Source of the DNA: DAOTXS01 sp034435055
Lineage (GTDB): Bacteria; Chloroflexota; Anaerolineae; UBA4142
Reading direction: 5' to 3'
NCBI GenBank assembly: GCA_034435055.1
Contig: DAOTXS010000040.1
Location: forward strand, 1 to 64,000
Length of the DNA: 64,000 bases
Positions 24,486-33,344 of the stretch are shown one piece after another; within the stretch, counting starts at the first letter, position 1; every line of letters starts with the position of its first letter. A program made the translations under genes and the position numbers. A model generated the notes under the pieces. It was not told the DNA's origin, did no database searches, and saw nothing but the letters and a program-made list of their open reading frames with translations.

Positions 24486-25322
24486 TTGGACGATGAATTT
24501 TTGACCCGTGCGGATTATGAACGAGCCGCACAATTTATTGCCGATTGCACAAAACACCAACCGACGGTCGGTTTGGTATTGGGCTCAGGTTTGAACGCGC
24601 TTGCCGATCAAGTTGAACAAGCGGATGTGATTGCTTTCAAAGCGATTCCCGGTTTTCCAGTCTCAACTGTCGAGGGACATTCCGGTGCGTTGGTGGTTGG
24701 TAAACTGAGTGGTAAATCTGTTATCGTGATGCGTGGACGCGCGCACTATTACGAAGGATACTCGATGCAACGCATCACGATGCCAATTCGCGTGATGCGC
24801 GCGCTGGGTGTGGAGACGTTGATCGTTACTAACGCGGCGGGCGGCGTCAACGTCACTTTTCGCGCGGGCGATATTATGCTCATCGTCGATCACATCAACT
24901 TTGTGGGAATGAGCGGTGCGAATCCTCTGCGTGGTCCTAACGATGCCTCACTCGGCCCGCGATTCCCGGATATGTCGCAGGCGTACGATCCTGAGTTAAG
25001 TGATTTGACGCGACGAATCGCGTACGAGCGGAAAATCGATTTGCGCGAAGGCGTGTATATGATGCTTGCGGGGCCCTCGTTTGAATCGCCCGCTGACGTG
25101 AGATTTATTCGGCTGAGCGGCGCGGATGCAGTTGGCATGTCCACCGTCCCAGAAGTCATTGTGGCGCGGCACGGCGGGATGCGAGTGTTGGGTCTTAGTA
25201 TGATTTCCAATTCACTTGCACCCGGGCACGACAAAGTCAGCCACGAAGAAGTTTTGGCGGCGGGGCAAGCCGCGGTGCCTAAATTAACCTCGCTCATTCG
25301 CGGCGTGTTAGAGCAATTGTAA
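24486..25322 (+). CDS. Purine nucleoside phosphorylase
   Basis: The 278-aa enzyme, of the trimeric class II PNP family, splits inosine or guanosine with phosphate for purine salvage. Motifs include VLGSGLNALAD (phosphate-binding Ser), RGRAHYYEGYS, TNAAGGVN, MLAGPSFESPADVR (base and ribose pocket Glu), GMSTVPEVIVARHGGM and a late SNSLAPG with the purine-binding Asn. The TTG start is preceded by AGAGG and is the only in-frame start before the conserved region. It fits with purA/purB/guaB elsewhere in the window. Confidence 0.92.
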   Translation: MDDEFLTRADYERAAQFIADCTKHQPTVGLVLGSGLNALADQVEQADVIAFKAIPGFPVSTVEGHSGALVVGKLSGKSVIVMRGRAHYYEGYSMQRITMPIRVMRALGVETLIVTNAAGGVNVTFRAGDIMLIVDHINFVGMSGANPLRGPNDASLGPRFPDMSQAYDPELSDLTRRIAYERKIDLREGVYMMLAGPSFESPADVRFIRLSGADAVGMSTVPEVIVARHGGMRVLGLSMISNSLAPGHDKVSHEEVLAAGQAAVPKLTSLIRGVLEQL

Positions 25323-25341
25323 CGCTAACCTTGCGGGAGCA

Positions 25342-25368
25342 AGACCTCCGTGAGGTTTTACTTTTTTT
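25342..25368 (+). terminator. Terminator of the PNP gene
   Basis: ACCTC pairs with GAGGT over a 3-base loop, extended by flanking A/T pairs and followed by TTTTACTTTTTTT. Confidence 0.7.
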
Positions 25369-25370
25369 AG

Positions 25371-25399
25371 TTGACAGGCACCGTGCGACGATGTAGAAT
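25371..25399 (+). promoter_or_regulatory. Strong promoter of the universal stress protein gene
   Basis: TTGACA and TAGAAT are separated by exactly 17 bases, directly after the preceding terminator. The leader to the ATG is about 106 bases long. Confidence 0.8.
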
Positions 25400-25445
25400 C
25401 ACAAATCATCGCTGAATGATGCTTTGGGCAAAGGGTTTTTTATGT

Positions 25446-25477
25446 AGCCAACGCGAGACGGCGTTGGCTTGTTGTTT
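25446..25477 (+). promoter_or_regulatory. Leader hairpin before the universal stress protein gene
   Basis: AGCCAACGC pairs perfectly with GCGTTGGCT over a 6-base loop, followed by TGTTGTTT. It could be an attenuator, a stability element or part of a small leader RNA. Confidence 0.5.
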
Positions 25478-25511
25478 GCGTGTCAGCGAAAGATAGCGAA
25501 AGGTTGAACGT

Positions 25512-25967
25512 ATGAGATTTACCAATATCCTTGTCCCGGTTTCAGGGATTTCTGCGGATGAAGAATCGCTCCGCCTTGCGATGCAAATCGCGCGCCAAGA
25601 CAAAGCCAGGGTAATGGCGATTCACGTGATTGAAGTCCAACGCAATTTACCGGTCGATGCGGAGACGACGGGGCAATTGGAGCGCGGCGAAAAAATTCTC
25701 GCGGATGCAGAACAGCTCGCGAAAACATTCAAGGGTTCGCTCGAGGTTGAATTGTTGCAAGCGCGTTCTGCCGGCGCGGCGTTGGTGAATGAAGCGCGTG
25801 AGCGACGGATCGATCTGATCATTTTGGGCGCGCCGTACCGCAATCCGCTCGGAGAATTTGTTTTGGGGACGACGACGCAGTATCTTTTAAAGCACGCACC
25901 GTGTCGAGTGTGGCTCTGCCGGGAACTCCCGCGCGACAACAGCGAGGACTTGGGCAAGCCCGCTTAA
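25512..25967 (+). CDS. Universal stress protein, UspA family
   Basis: The 151-aa protein has the UspA fold: ILVPVSGISADEESLRLA at the N-terminus and the nucleotide-binding loop GAPYRNPLGEFVLGTTTQYLL, which fits G-x2-3-G-x8-9-G-T/S, so ATP binding is likely. UspA proteins help survival under starvation and oxidative stress. It is transcribed from its own strong promoter with a structured leader, separately from the RCK genes that follow. Confidence 0.9.
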   Translation: MRFTNILVPVSGISADEESLRLAMQIARQDKARVMAIHVIEVQRNLPVDAETTGQLERGEKILADAEQLAKTFKGSLEVELLQARSAGAALVNEARERRIDLIILGAPYRNPLGEFVLGTTTQYLLKHAPCRVWLCRELPRDNSEDLGKPA

Positions 25968-25983
25968 AATTTTTTCAAACCTC

Positions 25984-26012
25984 TTTACATTCAATAATCT
26001 TCGTGGTATATT
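25984..26012 (+). promoter_or_regulatory. Promoter of the trkA-like pair
   Basis: TTTACA and TATATT are separated by 17 bases, 19 bases upstream of the ATG. Confidence 0.6.
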
Positions 26013-26031
26013 AACGCGGAGGATATGCTTG

Positions 26032-26445
26032 ATGAAAGTTGTCATCTTAGGGTGTGGTCGAATGGGCGCGCACCTGGCGCGACGATTAGATCGTGAAGGA
26101 CATACTGTCGTGGTGATTGATCGCACGAGCGATTCGTTTGCGCGATTGGGAAATGATTTTCACGGCAAGATGGTGCTCGGCACCGGCATCGATGAAGATA
26201 TTCTGCGGCGCGCCGGCATTGAAAATGCGGATGCGTTTGTGGCATTGAGCAACGGCGATAACACGAATGCAATGGCGGCGGAAATCGCCAAGTTGGTTTT
26301 TCATGTTCCACGCGTGATCGCGCGGCTGTATGATCCAGTGCGCGAAGATACTTATCATGCACTCGGCTTGATGGAAACCGTCTGTCCCACGATCATGGGT
26401 TCGGATAAAATTTACGAAATCATCAAGACTAACGGCAAGGCATAA
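26032..26445 (+). CDS. RCK_N (TrkA-N) potassium-channel regulatory protein
   Basis: The 137-aa protein consists of one NAD(H)-binding RCK_N domain: VVILGCGRMGAHLARRL at the N-terminus and VIDRTSD for the adenosine ribose. It lacks the RCK_C domain. Together with the larger RCK protein 11 bases downstream it should gate a Trk/Ktr potassium transporter, whose membrane subunit is not in this window. The ATG is preferred because GGAGGA lies 8 bases before it. Confidence 0.88.
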   Translation: MKVVILGCGRMGAHLARRLDREGHTVVVIDRTSDSFARLGNDFHGKMVLGTGIDEDILRRAGIENADAFVALSNGDNTNAMAAEIAKLVFHVPRVIARLYDPVREDTYHALGLMETVCPTIMGSDKIYEIIKTNGKA

Positions 26446-26455
26446 GTAAAACGCA

Positions 26456-27109
26456 ATGTACATTATCATTGTTGGCGGCGGCAAAGTTGGCTACTATCTT
26501 GCAAAGACACTTTTGCAGGACGAGCACGAAGTTCTGATCATCGAAAGAGACAAGCGCAAATGTGACATTATCTCGGCGGAACTTGGCGGGATAGTCTTGC
26601 GCGGCGATGGTACCGATTCGCTGGTGATGGAAGAAGCCGGCATGAATCGTTGCGATCTGGCGATTGCGGTAACCGGCGACGACGAAGACAACTTGATGAT
26701 TTGCCAAATGGCAAAAAAGAAATTTGGCGTCAAGCGGGCGATCTCGCGGATCAACAATCCAAAGAACGAGCACATTTTCAAATTGCTGGGCATCGATAAC
26801 ACCGTCTCGGTCACTGATTTGATTCTGGCACAGATCGAGCGCGAGATTCCGGCACATTCGCTGGTGCATCTCTTGACATTGCGCGATGTCGGGGTTTCGT
26901 TCGTAGAAGCCAAAGTGCCAGCCAATTCGCCGGCGATCGGCAAACGGTTGCGCGACCTCAAGGTGCCGGACGATGTCGTGATACCCTTGATTATTCGTAA
27001 CGGCAAAGGCATTGTGCCGTACGGCGAATCGGTCTTGATGGCGGGCGACGAAGTGGTGGCGGTAACCACCATCGCCGATGAAGACGTGTTGGAACGGTTA
27101 TTTGCCTGA
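26456..27109 (+). CDS. TrkA-type RCK_N + RCK_C potassium regulatory protein
   Basis: The 217-aa protein has an RCK_N domain (GGGKVGYYLAKTLL; acidic residue in IIERDKRKC) and an RCK_C domain (about 140-217: VSFVEAKVPANSPAIGKRL, then VIPLIIRNGKGIVPYG, then AGDEVVAVT). It senses nucleotides such as NAD(H) or ATP and controls potassium flux through a TrkH-like channel. It is co-transcribed with the shorter RCK protein; such two-gene sets are common in Chloroflexota and Firmicutes. Confidence 0.9.
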   Translation: MYIIIVGGGKVGYYLAKTLLQDEHEVLIIERDKRKCDIISAELGGIVLRGDGTDSLVMEEAGMNRCDLAIAVTGDDEDNLMICQMAKKKFGVKRAISRINNPKNEHIFKLLGIDNTVSVTDLILAQIEREIPAHSLVHLLTLRDVGVSFVEAKVPANSPAIGKRLRDLKVPDDVVIPLIIRNGKGIVPYGESVLMAGDEVVAVTTIADEDVLERLFA

Positions 27110-27201
27110 CAAAAATCGCGATTGAAATTATAGCGATCAATCCGAACAGGTGCGCAATTGCGTGCCCTAAGAAAAACAGAAAGGATGGTACCACTTTCAC
27201 G

Positions 27202-28707
27202 ATGAAACACGTGACAACTGAATACGCAGAAAAGGAGCCGCCGGGTACTAGCGCAAGCCCCCGCCCCGTCGAGACTCGTTTTCAAGTAGCACCCACAATT
27301 AGCGAGGGCTTGCAGTTCGCTCACCCCATTCCGCTTTGGGCAAATGTAACGCCCGAGCAATGGAATGATTGGCGTTGGCAAATGCAAAACCGGGTCAGCA
27401 CGGTGGAGCAACTGCGCCAGATCATCAACCTAACCTCCGAAGAAGAACAAGCGGTGCGGTTAAAGCCGGATTTGCGTGTGGGCATCACCCCGCACTTTGC
27501 CGCGCTGATGGATCCCAACGATCCGAATTGTCCCATCCGCCGTCAAGTTGTGCCGACGATGGCGGAATTTGTATTGGACGACCCGGACTTAGAAGACCCG
27601 CTCGGCGAAGACGCGCATATGCCGGTGCCCGGTTTGGTGCATCGCTACCCCGACCGCGTGCTCGTCGATATTACCGATCAATGCGTCGCGTATTGTCGCC
27701 ACTGCACGCGCCGCCGCTGGGTTGGCACCGGCGCAATGCCGGCGCACAAGAATCGCATCGAATCCATCGCGCAATATCTAGAAGCGCATCCCGAAGTCCG
27801 CGATGTCTTGATGTCCGGCGGCGACGGTTTGTTCCTCTCCGACGAAATGCTCGATTACGCGCTCGGTCGTTTCCGCGCTGTCAAGTCCGTCGAAATTCTT
27901 CGCATCGGTTCGCGCATTCCGATTTTCCTGCCGCAACGCATTACCGATACGATGATTGCGACGCTTCGCAAATACCATCCGCTTTGGATCAACATTCACA
28001 TCAATCATCCCAAAGAATTTACGCCCGAAGTGCGCGTGGCGATGGCGAAACTAGCGGACGCCGGCATTCCGCTTGGCGCGCAAACCGTGTTGATGGCGGG
28101 GATTAACGATTGCGTCAACACGATGAAAGCGCTCGTGCACGAATGCGTCCGCAATCGCGTGCGACCGTACTATCTTTATCAATGCGATTTGTCCCAAGGC
28201 ATTGGACATTTTCGCACGCCGGTCAGCGTCGGTTTGTCGATCATCGAAGGTTTGCGCGGGCACACGACCGGTTTCGCGGTGCCTACGTTTTGCATCGATG
28301 CGCCCGGCGGCGGCGGCAAAGTTCCGATTATGCCCAACTATCTTCTTTCGATGAACGATCGCAAAGTGGTCGTCCGCAACTTTGAAGGCGTGATCGCAAC
28401 ATATTCCGAACCCGACGAGTACGCGCGTCATCAAAACGACAATTGCGAGTACTGTCGCCGCGCCGCGCCGAAAGAAGGCGTCGCCAAATTGCTCGCCGGT
28501 GATGCGGTCGTCCTAGAACCGGATGGCTTACGTCGCAAACAACGCCGCGTGAAAAAACTCGATGCGGAGAAAAAGACACGCCGCAAACAACAATTGCGCT
28601 TGCCTAAAACCGCGTCGCAAAACGCAGTCGTCTCCCTCGATGCGTTGATGGCGACCGCGCCGCGCAAAGCGCGTGGAAACGGCAACGGGAGCGGCAGTGG
28701 CAAATAA
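27202..28707 (+). CDS. KamA-family radical SAM aminomutase (lysine 2,3-aminomutase-like)
   Basis: The 501-aa protein contains the radical-SAM triad in CVAYCRHCTRRRW (near residue 157), the SAM-binding VLMSGGDGL and the PLP-lysine region DAPGGGGKVPIMPNYLLS (near 370). These match lysine 2,3-aminomutase, which converts L-lysine to beta-lysine with PLP and an adenosyl radical. The C-terminal 70 residues are a basic, low-complexity extension beyond the usual length of about 420 aa. An ATP-grasp ligase follows, which could use the beta-amino acid. The substrate could also be glutamate or another amino acid. Confidence 0.88.
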   Translation: MKHVTTEYAEKEPPGTSASPRPVETRFQVAPTISEGLQFAHPIPLWANVTPEQWNDWRWQMQNRVSTVEQLRQIINLTSEEEQAVRLKPDLRVGITPHFAALMDPNDPNCPIRRQVVPTMAEFVLDDPDLEDPLGEDAHMPVPGLVHRYPDRVLVDITDQCVAYCRHCTRRRWVGTGAMPAHKNRIESIAQYLEAHPEVRDVLMSGGDGLFLSDEMLDYALGRFRAVKSVEILRIGSRIPIFLPQRITDTMIATLRKYHPLWINIHINHPKEFTPEVRVAMAKLADAGIPLGAQTVLMAGINDCVNTMKALVHECVRNRVRPYYLYQCDLSQGIGHFRTPVSVGLSIIEGLRGHTTGFAVPTFCIDAPGGGGKVPIMPNYLLSMNDRKVVVRNFEGVIATYSEPDEYARHQNDNCEYCRRAAPKEGVAKLLAGDAVVLEPDGLRRKQRRVKKLDAEKKTRRKQQLRLPKTASQNAVVSLDALMATAPRKARGNGNGSGSGK

Positions 28708-28725
28708 CGCCGGGTTCAGGAAATA

Positions 28726-28796
28726 GGATTTGGAGATTTGAGATTGGACGTTGGGAAATATGCTCGATTTCCAACGTCCTACTTCTACCATTTAAC
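28726..28796. repeat. Palindromic heptamer tract, GAGATTN type
   Basis: Units GGATTTG, GAGATTT, GAGATTG, GACGTTG and GGAAATA step by 7. They are mirrored by CGATTTCCAACGTCC further on, so the tract folds back on itself. A short TCCTGAGCGCCGGCGAAGGATC sequence follows. Confidence 0.65.
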
Positions 28797-28841
28797 TTTA
28801 GGCATCCTGAGCGCCGGCGAAGGATCAGACACAATCATATC

Positions 28842-29945
28842 ATGAAAAAATTCACCGTTGCACTCCTTTACAACCTGAAACAAAACGCGCCGCACGTGGA
28901 AGGCGAAGCGTGGGATCATTGGAACGAACTCGATAGCGAAAAAACAGTGGCGAACATCGAACGCGTGTTGCGCGCCGGCGGACACGAAGTCATCGGCATG
29001 GAAGGCGATGTCAACCTGGCGCAAAAACTTTCGCGCTACAAAGTCGATCTGGCATTTAACTTTTGTGAGATGCACTTTGGCGCATCGCGCGAAGCTCAGA
29101 TCCCGGCGATTCTCGATGCGTTGCGAATGCCCTACACCGGTTCAAGTGTGCTGACACTTGCTCTCGCGCTCGACAAACCGATGGCAAAGCGCGTGATGTC
29201 ATTTTACGGCTTGCCGACGCCGGCATTCCAATCGTTTATCACCGGCGAAGAGAAACTCGATCCGAAATTGAAATTTCCACTCTTCGTCAAACCCAGCCGC
29301 GAAGGATCAGGCATCGGCATCACCGCCAATTCGGTTTGTCGCAACGCGCGCGAGTTACGCGAGCAAGTGCAGTGGTGCATCCACACGTACCGCCAACCCG
29401 CGCTCGTCGAAGAATTTATCGAAGGGCGCGAGTTCACGCTGGGAATGTTGGGCAATTTGCCGTGGATGATCAAGCCGCGCGCGGACGGCAAACCGCCGGA
29501 ACCGATTGCCGCGTTGAAAAACGCTAAACCGAAACAGATCAAAACATCGACGCCGGACACGTTGCGGATTTTTCCGCCGTTGGAAATCGATCTCTCGCCG
29601 GTGCCAAAAGAAGAAGGCGGTCTGTACACGTCGGTTGTCAAAAGTCATTTGTACGATGTGCCTAAATATCCTTGTCCCGCGCCAATTTCAAAACGGTTGT
29701 GGGCGAAAATGGAAAAATTATCGGCGGGTGTTTTTGCCGCGCTCGAATGTACCGATTTTGCGCGCGTCGATTTCCGCGTGCGCGATGGCACGGACGATCC
29801 ATTGATTTTGGAAATCAATCCGCTCGCCGGTTTGCAAGAAGGCATCAGCGACATCGTGATGGCGGGCGACGCCGACGGAGTTGATTTCCCGTCGCTCATC
29901 AACGGCATTCTCGAGGCGGCGTTGCAACGATACGGGATGATTTGA
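28842..29945 (+). CDS. ATP-grasp ligase, D-Ala-D-Ala ligase-like
   Basis: The 367-aa protein has a Ddl-like ATP-grasp fold. Residues in LFVKPSREGSGIGI bind ATP through the lysine and the glycine-rich loop, VEEFIEGREFTLGML provides the adenine-binding glutamates, and DFRVRD plus LEINPLAGL carry the magnesium ligands. The family joins a carboxylate to an amine or D-amino acid with ATP. It is not a clear housekeeping Ddl, because the omega-loop region differs. Following KamA directly, it may condense a beta-amino acid; that link is inference. Confidence 0.85.
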   Translation: MKKFTVALLYNLKQNAPHVEGEAWDHWNELDSEKTVANIERVLRAGGHEVIGMEGDVNLAQKLSRYKVDLAFNFCEMHFGASREAQIPAILDALRMPYTGSSVLTLALALDKPMAKRVMSFYGLPTPAFQSFITGEEKLDPKLKFPLFVKPSREGSGIGITANSVCRNARELREQVQWCIHTYRQPALVEEFIEGREFTLGMLGNLPWMIKPRADGKPPEPIAALKNAKPKQIKTSTPDTLRIFPPLEIDLSPVPKEEGGLYTSVVKSHLYDVPKYPCPAPISKRLWAKMEKLSAGVFAALECTDFARVDFRVRDGTDDPLILEINPLAGLQEGISDIVMAGDADGVDFPSLINGILEAALQRYGMI

Positions 29946-30010
29946 GTTTGTCCGATGCGGGGCGGGGTGCGTGTGTTCGCGCTCCGCTTTGTCTTTTGGC
30001 AATAGGTTGA

Positions 30011-30346
30011 ATGATTATGGCAATTGACTTGACAACAGCACGCAAAAAATTGGAGGAGGAACGCGAGCAACTGCTGGCACGTTCCATTCCGCCGCCGGAA
30101 ATCGCGCGCGGTGACGAGGCAGATTTGGCGGCGATGGCACAGGCGAAGGAACAATCGCGCTGGCTTGCCGACGATCAAAAGAAACGTCTGGCGCAAATCG
30201 ATCAGGCGTTGGCGCGGATTGCGTCCGGCAAGTACGGCATCTGTGATAATTGCGGCAACCCGATTGCGCCGGCACGTTTGGAAGTGATGCCGCACGCGAC
30301 GCTGTGCATCAATTGTCAAGCCAAGTTGGAAAAAAAGCGCAAGTAA
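30011..30346 (+). CDS. DksA/TraR-family zinc-finger protein
   Basis: The 111-aa protein has a long coiled-coil (residues 10-78) and a C-terminal four-cysteine zinc site, CDNCGNPI near residue 80 and CINCQAKL near 100. DksA/TraR proteins enter the RNA polymerase secondary channel and tune transcription; the acidic tip residues of true DksA are not evident, so a YocK/DksA-like role is safer. Two in-frame ATG codons stand six bases apart, and the first is used here. Confidence 0.85.
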   Translation: MIMAIDLTTARKKLEEEREQLLARSIPPPEIARGDEADLAAMAQAKEQSRWLADDQKKRLAQIDQALARIASGKYGICDNCGNPIAPARLEVMPHATLCINCQAKLEKKRK

Positions 30347-30359
30347 GAGTGGAGTTGCT

Positions 30360-31169
30360 TTGGCGGCATTCATCACATTTGTGCGGACGTTTGCAGTCTG
30401 GATTTATCTCTTTCTCATATTCGGGATTCTTTTTGGAATCAAGCTGCTCGTGGATGCGCAACGGTTATCGCGCACCACGCTTTTTTCGTTGGATCAGGAA
30501 CGTGCCGGCGAACAAACTTATCGCGGCTTGACCATTATCACCGTTTTCTTGCTCGGCATGTTCTTGGTGACGATCATCATTTTACTTTCACCCCTTGCGC
30601 CGCCGCAAGACACGACGATTGTGCGAAATGCAACATCGACGCTCCCGGCATTCGTTTTTGCTAGCAGTACGCCCGCGCCATCGGCAACGGTTACGCCGTT
30701 ACCGCGAACTGAGACACCGTTTTTAACTGCCACGCCGATTATTGCAACGGCGACGCGCACCATCACGCGATTGCCCCTCACCTTGGCGCCGCCAACACCG
30801 ACGCCAGTGTATGCATTGCCCGCGCCCAAAATAATCGGACCGTTGCCAAATGGCGGAACGTGGACGGGCGAAGGTCAAGCATCTGCCGCGATGACTCTCC
30901 GCTGGACGTGCGACAAGTGTGTGTTGGGCGGAAATGATTGGTACGAGATTGTCATCAGTTACACCGACAAGACCGGCGCGCCCAAAACGGTCGCCGGCAG
31001 AACGCAAGAAACCTTCATCCCGTTGCGACGCATCTATGAAGGTGGTGGATTCGAGTTATATCACCAAGCAAAAGAAGATACCTTTTTCTGGTTCGTTCAA
31101 GTCAAACGCGAACCGGGCAATCAATCGCTCTCACCTCCCAGTGAGACATGGAAATTCATTTGGCATTAA
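30360..31169 (+). CDS. Membrane-anchored protein with Thr/Pro spacer and external domain
   Basis: The 269-aa protein has two transmembrane helices (about residues 12-32 and 58-78), then a Pro/Thr/Ala-rich spacer of some 60 residues and a C-terminal beta-rich domain (about 155-269) with LRWTCDKCVLGGNDWYEIVI. This domain resembles fibronectin-type or carbohydrate-binding folds placed outside the cell, but I cannot name it. The TTG start follows GGAG. It precedes a two-component system by 3 bases and may be its sensed or controlled partner. Confidence 0.7.
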   Translation: MAAFITFVRTFAVWIYLFLIFGILFGIKLLVDAQRLSRTTLFSLDQERAGEQTYRGLTIITVFLLGMFLVTIIILLSPLAPPQDTTIVRNATSTLPAFVFASSTPAPSATVTPLPRTETPFLTATPIIATATRTITRLPLTLAPPTPTPVYALPAPKIIGPLPNGGTWTGEGQASAAMTLRWTCDKCVLGGNDWYEIVISYTDKTGAPKTVAGRTQETFIPLRRIYEGGGFELYHQAKEDTFFWFVQVKREPGNQSLSPPSETWKFIWH

Positions 31170-31172
31170 CCT

Positions 31173-31847
31173 ATGGCTGAAAAAATTCTTGTGATCGAAG
31201 ATGAACAACGCATCGCCGATTTTCTCAAACGCGGATTCACGTACGAAGGTTTTCAAGTCGAGGTGCGCTATGATGGCGAAGCCGGCTTGAAAGCCGCGCG
31301 CGACAATCCGCCCGACCTTGTCATTCTCGATGTGATGCTTCCCGGACTCGATGGCTGGGAAGTCTGCCGCCGTCTGCGCGCCGGTGGCGCGGTTTCGATT
31401 TTGATGTTGACCGCCAAAGATTCCGTCGCCGACCGCGTGAAAGGATTGGACAGCGGCGCGGACGATTATTTGATCAAACCGTTTGCGTTTGAAGAATTGC
31501 TCGCGCGAGTGCGCGCGTTACTTCGCCGCAGTCGCCCAACCGAAGAAACGATTTTTCGCTTTGCCGATGTTACCCTGAACGTCTCGACGCGCGAAGTGAC
31601 GCGCGGCAATCGCAAAATCGATCTGACCACCAAGGAATTCGACTTGCTTCATTTCTTTATGCGGCATCCGCGCCAAGTCCTGACCCGCGAAATGATCTAC
31701 GACCGCATCTGGGGATACGACTTTGGCGGCGAGTCGAATATTCTTGAAGTGTACATTCGCTATCTCCGCACCAAACTTGAAGCCGAAAACGAACCGCGCC
31801 TAATTCAAACGGTGCGGGGAGTTGGTTACGCTTTGAGGGAAGAATAG
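31173..31847 (+). CDS. OmpR/PhoB-family response regulator
   Basis: The 224-aa protein has a receiver domain with phospho-acceptor Asp in DLVILDVMLPG, acidic pair EDE near the N-terminus, Thr in LMLTAKD and Lys in YLIKPFAFEEL. An OmpR-type winged helix follows (TTKEFDLLHFFMRHPRQVLTR, TVRGVGYALRE). It is paired with the downstream histidine kinase, and a hairpin lies between them. The signal is unknown. Confidence 0.93.
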   Translation: MAEKILVIEDEQRIADFLKRGFTYEGFQVEVRYDGEAGLKAARDNPPDLVILDVMLPGLDGWEVCRRLRAGGAVSILMLTAKDSVADRVKGLDSGADDYLIKPFAFEELLARVRALLRRSRPTEETIFRFADVTLNVSTREVTRGNRKIDLTTKEFDLLHFFMRHPRQVLTREMIYDRIWGYDFGGESNILEVYIRYLRTKLEAENEPRLIQTVRGVGYALREE

Positions 31848-31848
31848 A

Positions 31849-31888
31849 TTTACGTTTTTGCGATTGAGACGTGAATCGCAAACGTAAA
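31849..31888 (+). promoter_or_regulatory. Intercistronic hairpin between regulator and kinase genes
   Basis: TTTACGTTTTTGCGATT pairs imperfectly with AATCGCAAACGTAAA. It has no long T run, so it more likely sets mRNA stability or relative expression than ends transcription. Confidence 0.55.
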
Positions 31889-31899
31889 ATGTGAACTCT

Positions 31900-33309
31900 A
31901 TGTCGATTCGTCTTCGCTTGACCCTCTGGTACGTTTTTCTTCTCGCGATTATCCTCATCGTATTCAGCGGCGTGTTATTTGCGATTCTCTCGCTCAGTCT
32001 TTTCAACGAGGTTGATCGCCGGCTGGAAATTCGCGCGTCGGAAGTAAGCACCGGTTTGTCTACCGCATTGGAATTGCAGACTGAGCCGCGGGTATTCATC
32101 GCGCGCGGTGGCCGTTTAACGATTCCCACGGCAGATGCTTTTGCGACGCCTGGCGTTTTCGTCCAAGTGTCATCGTTGGATGGCGTCGCGCTCACTCGCT
32201 CGGAAAATCTCGGCGCGCAGACGCTTGTCATCCCGCCTGAAATGTTAGAACGGATTTCGCAGGGTCAAGGCGGCTATGTGAATTTGACCAAAGACCGCAT
32301 CCCGTTGCGCGTGTACGTAACACCGCTCACCGTCCGCAACCAAGTGCTCGCCGCCATCGTCGTCGCCGAGTCGTTGCAAAGTACCAATGACACGTTGCGC
32401 CGCTTGGCTTTTTTGATCGTCGCCGGCATCGGCGGGGCATTGTTGCTCGCGGCAGTCGTTGGCGCAATTTTGGCAACCGTCGCGCTTGCGCCCATCGATC
32501 GCATCACACAAACCGCACACTCGATTGCGCGGTCGAATGATCTGGCGCAACGCATCGAACAAAAACCGACCAAAGATGAGGTGGGGCGTCTCGCCGGCAC
32601 GTTCAACGAAATGCTGGGGCGCATCGAAGAATTGTTTCGCGCACAACAACGCTTTGTTGCCGATGTGTCGCACGAGTTGCGCTCACCGCTCACGGCGATT
32701 CGCGGCAATCTCGATTTGTTGCGCCGCGGCGCGAGCGACAATGCGGAAGCGCGGCAGACCGCGATTACCGCCATCGATTCTGAAGCGTCGCGGATGCAGC
32801 GATTGGTGCAGGATTTGCTATTGCTCGCGCAAGCAGATGCCGGCGTCGAAATTGAAAAGCAGAAAATCGAATTTGATACTTTGCTACTGGATGTCTTTCA
32901 ACAAGCAAAATTGAATTCCGGCGAGGTCAAACTTTCGCTGGGAGATTGGGATCAAGTGCAAGTTATCGGCAACTCCGACCGGCTCAAGCAACTGTTTCTG
33001 AATTTGATCGACAATGCACTCAAGTTCACACCTGGCGGCGGTCAGGTAACACTTTCATTGATGCGGGAAGGGGAAATGGCGCGGGTCGCGGTGGCGGACA
33101 CCGGCGTCGGCATTCCGGAAAAAGATTTGCCGCGCATTTTTGACCGGTTCTATCGGGTAGATAAAGCGCGCGCGCGTGAGAACGGCGGGACCGGTTTAGG
33201 GTTGGCGATTTCCAAATGGATCGTCGATCAGCACGGCGGCAAGATTCACGTGCAAAGCCAGGTTGGTAAAGGCACAACATTTACCGTTTGGCTACCGTTA
33301 GCGAAATAA
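31900..33309 (+). CDS. Sensor histidine kinase (HAMP-HisKA-HATPase)
   Basis: The 469-aa protein has transmembrane helices at about residues 10-32 and 168-190, a periplasmic-type sensor segment between them and a HAMP domain. HisKA follows with the phospho-His in FVADVSHELRSPLTAIRG, then HATPase_c with LIDNALKFTP, DTGVGIP and GTGLGLAI boxes. It should phosphorylate the regulator encoded just upstream. An in-frame GTG nine bases earlier is possible; the ATG starting MSIRLRLTLWYV matches the usual family start. Confidence 0.92.
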   Translation: MSIRLRLTLWYVFLLAIILIVFSGVLFAILSLSLFNEVDRRLEIRASEVSTGLSTALELQTEPRVFIARGGRLTIPTADAFATPGVFVQVSSLDGVALTRSENLGAQTLVIPPEMLERISQGQGGYVNLTKDRIPLRVYVTPLTVRNQVLAAIVVAESLQSTNDTLRRLAFLIVAGIGGALLLAAVVGAILATVALAPIDRITQTAHSIARSNDLAQRIEQKPTKDEVGRLAGTFNEMLGRIEELFRAQQRFVADVSHELRSPLTAIRGNLDLLRRGASDNAEARQTAITAIDSEASRMQRLVQDLLLLAQADAGVEIEKQKIEFDTLLLDVFQQAKLNSGEVKLSLGDWDQVQVIGNSDRLKQLFLNLIDNALKFTPGGGQVTLSLMREGEMARVAVADTGVGIPEKDLPRIFDRFYRVDKARARENGGTGLGLAISKWIVDQHGGKIHVQSQVGKGTTFTVWLPLAK

Positions 33310-33343
33310 AATCTGGAAGCGCCCGTGCTTCCAGATTTTTGTT
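33309..33343. terminator. Bidirectional terminator
   Basis: AAATCTGGAAGC pairs with GCTTCCAGATTT over a short loop and is followed by T-rich sequence. It separates the kinase gene from the convergent hydrolase gene. Confidence 0.85.
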
Positions 33344-33344
33344 T

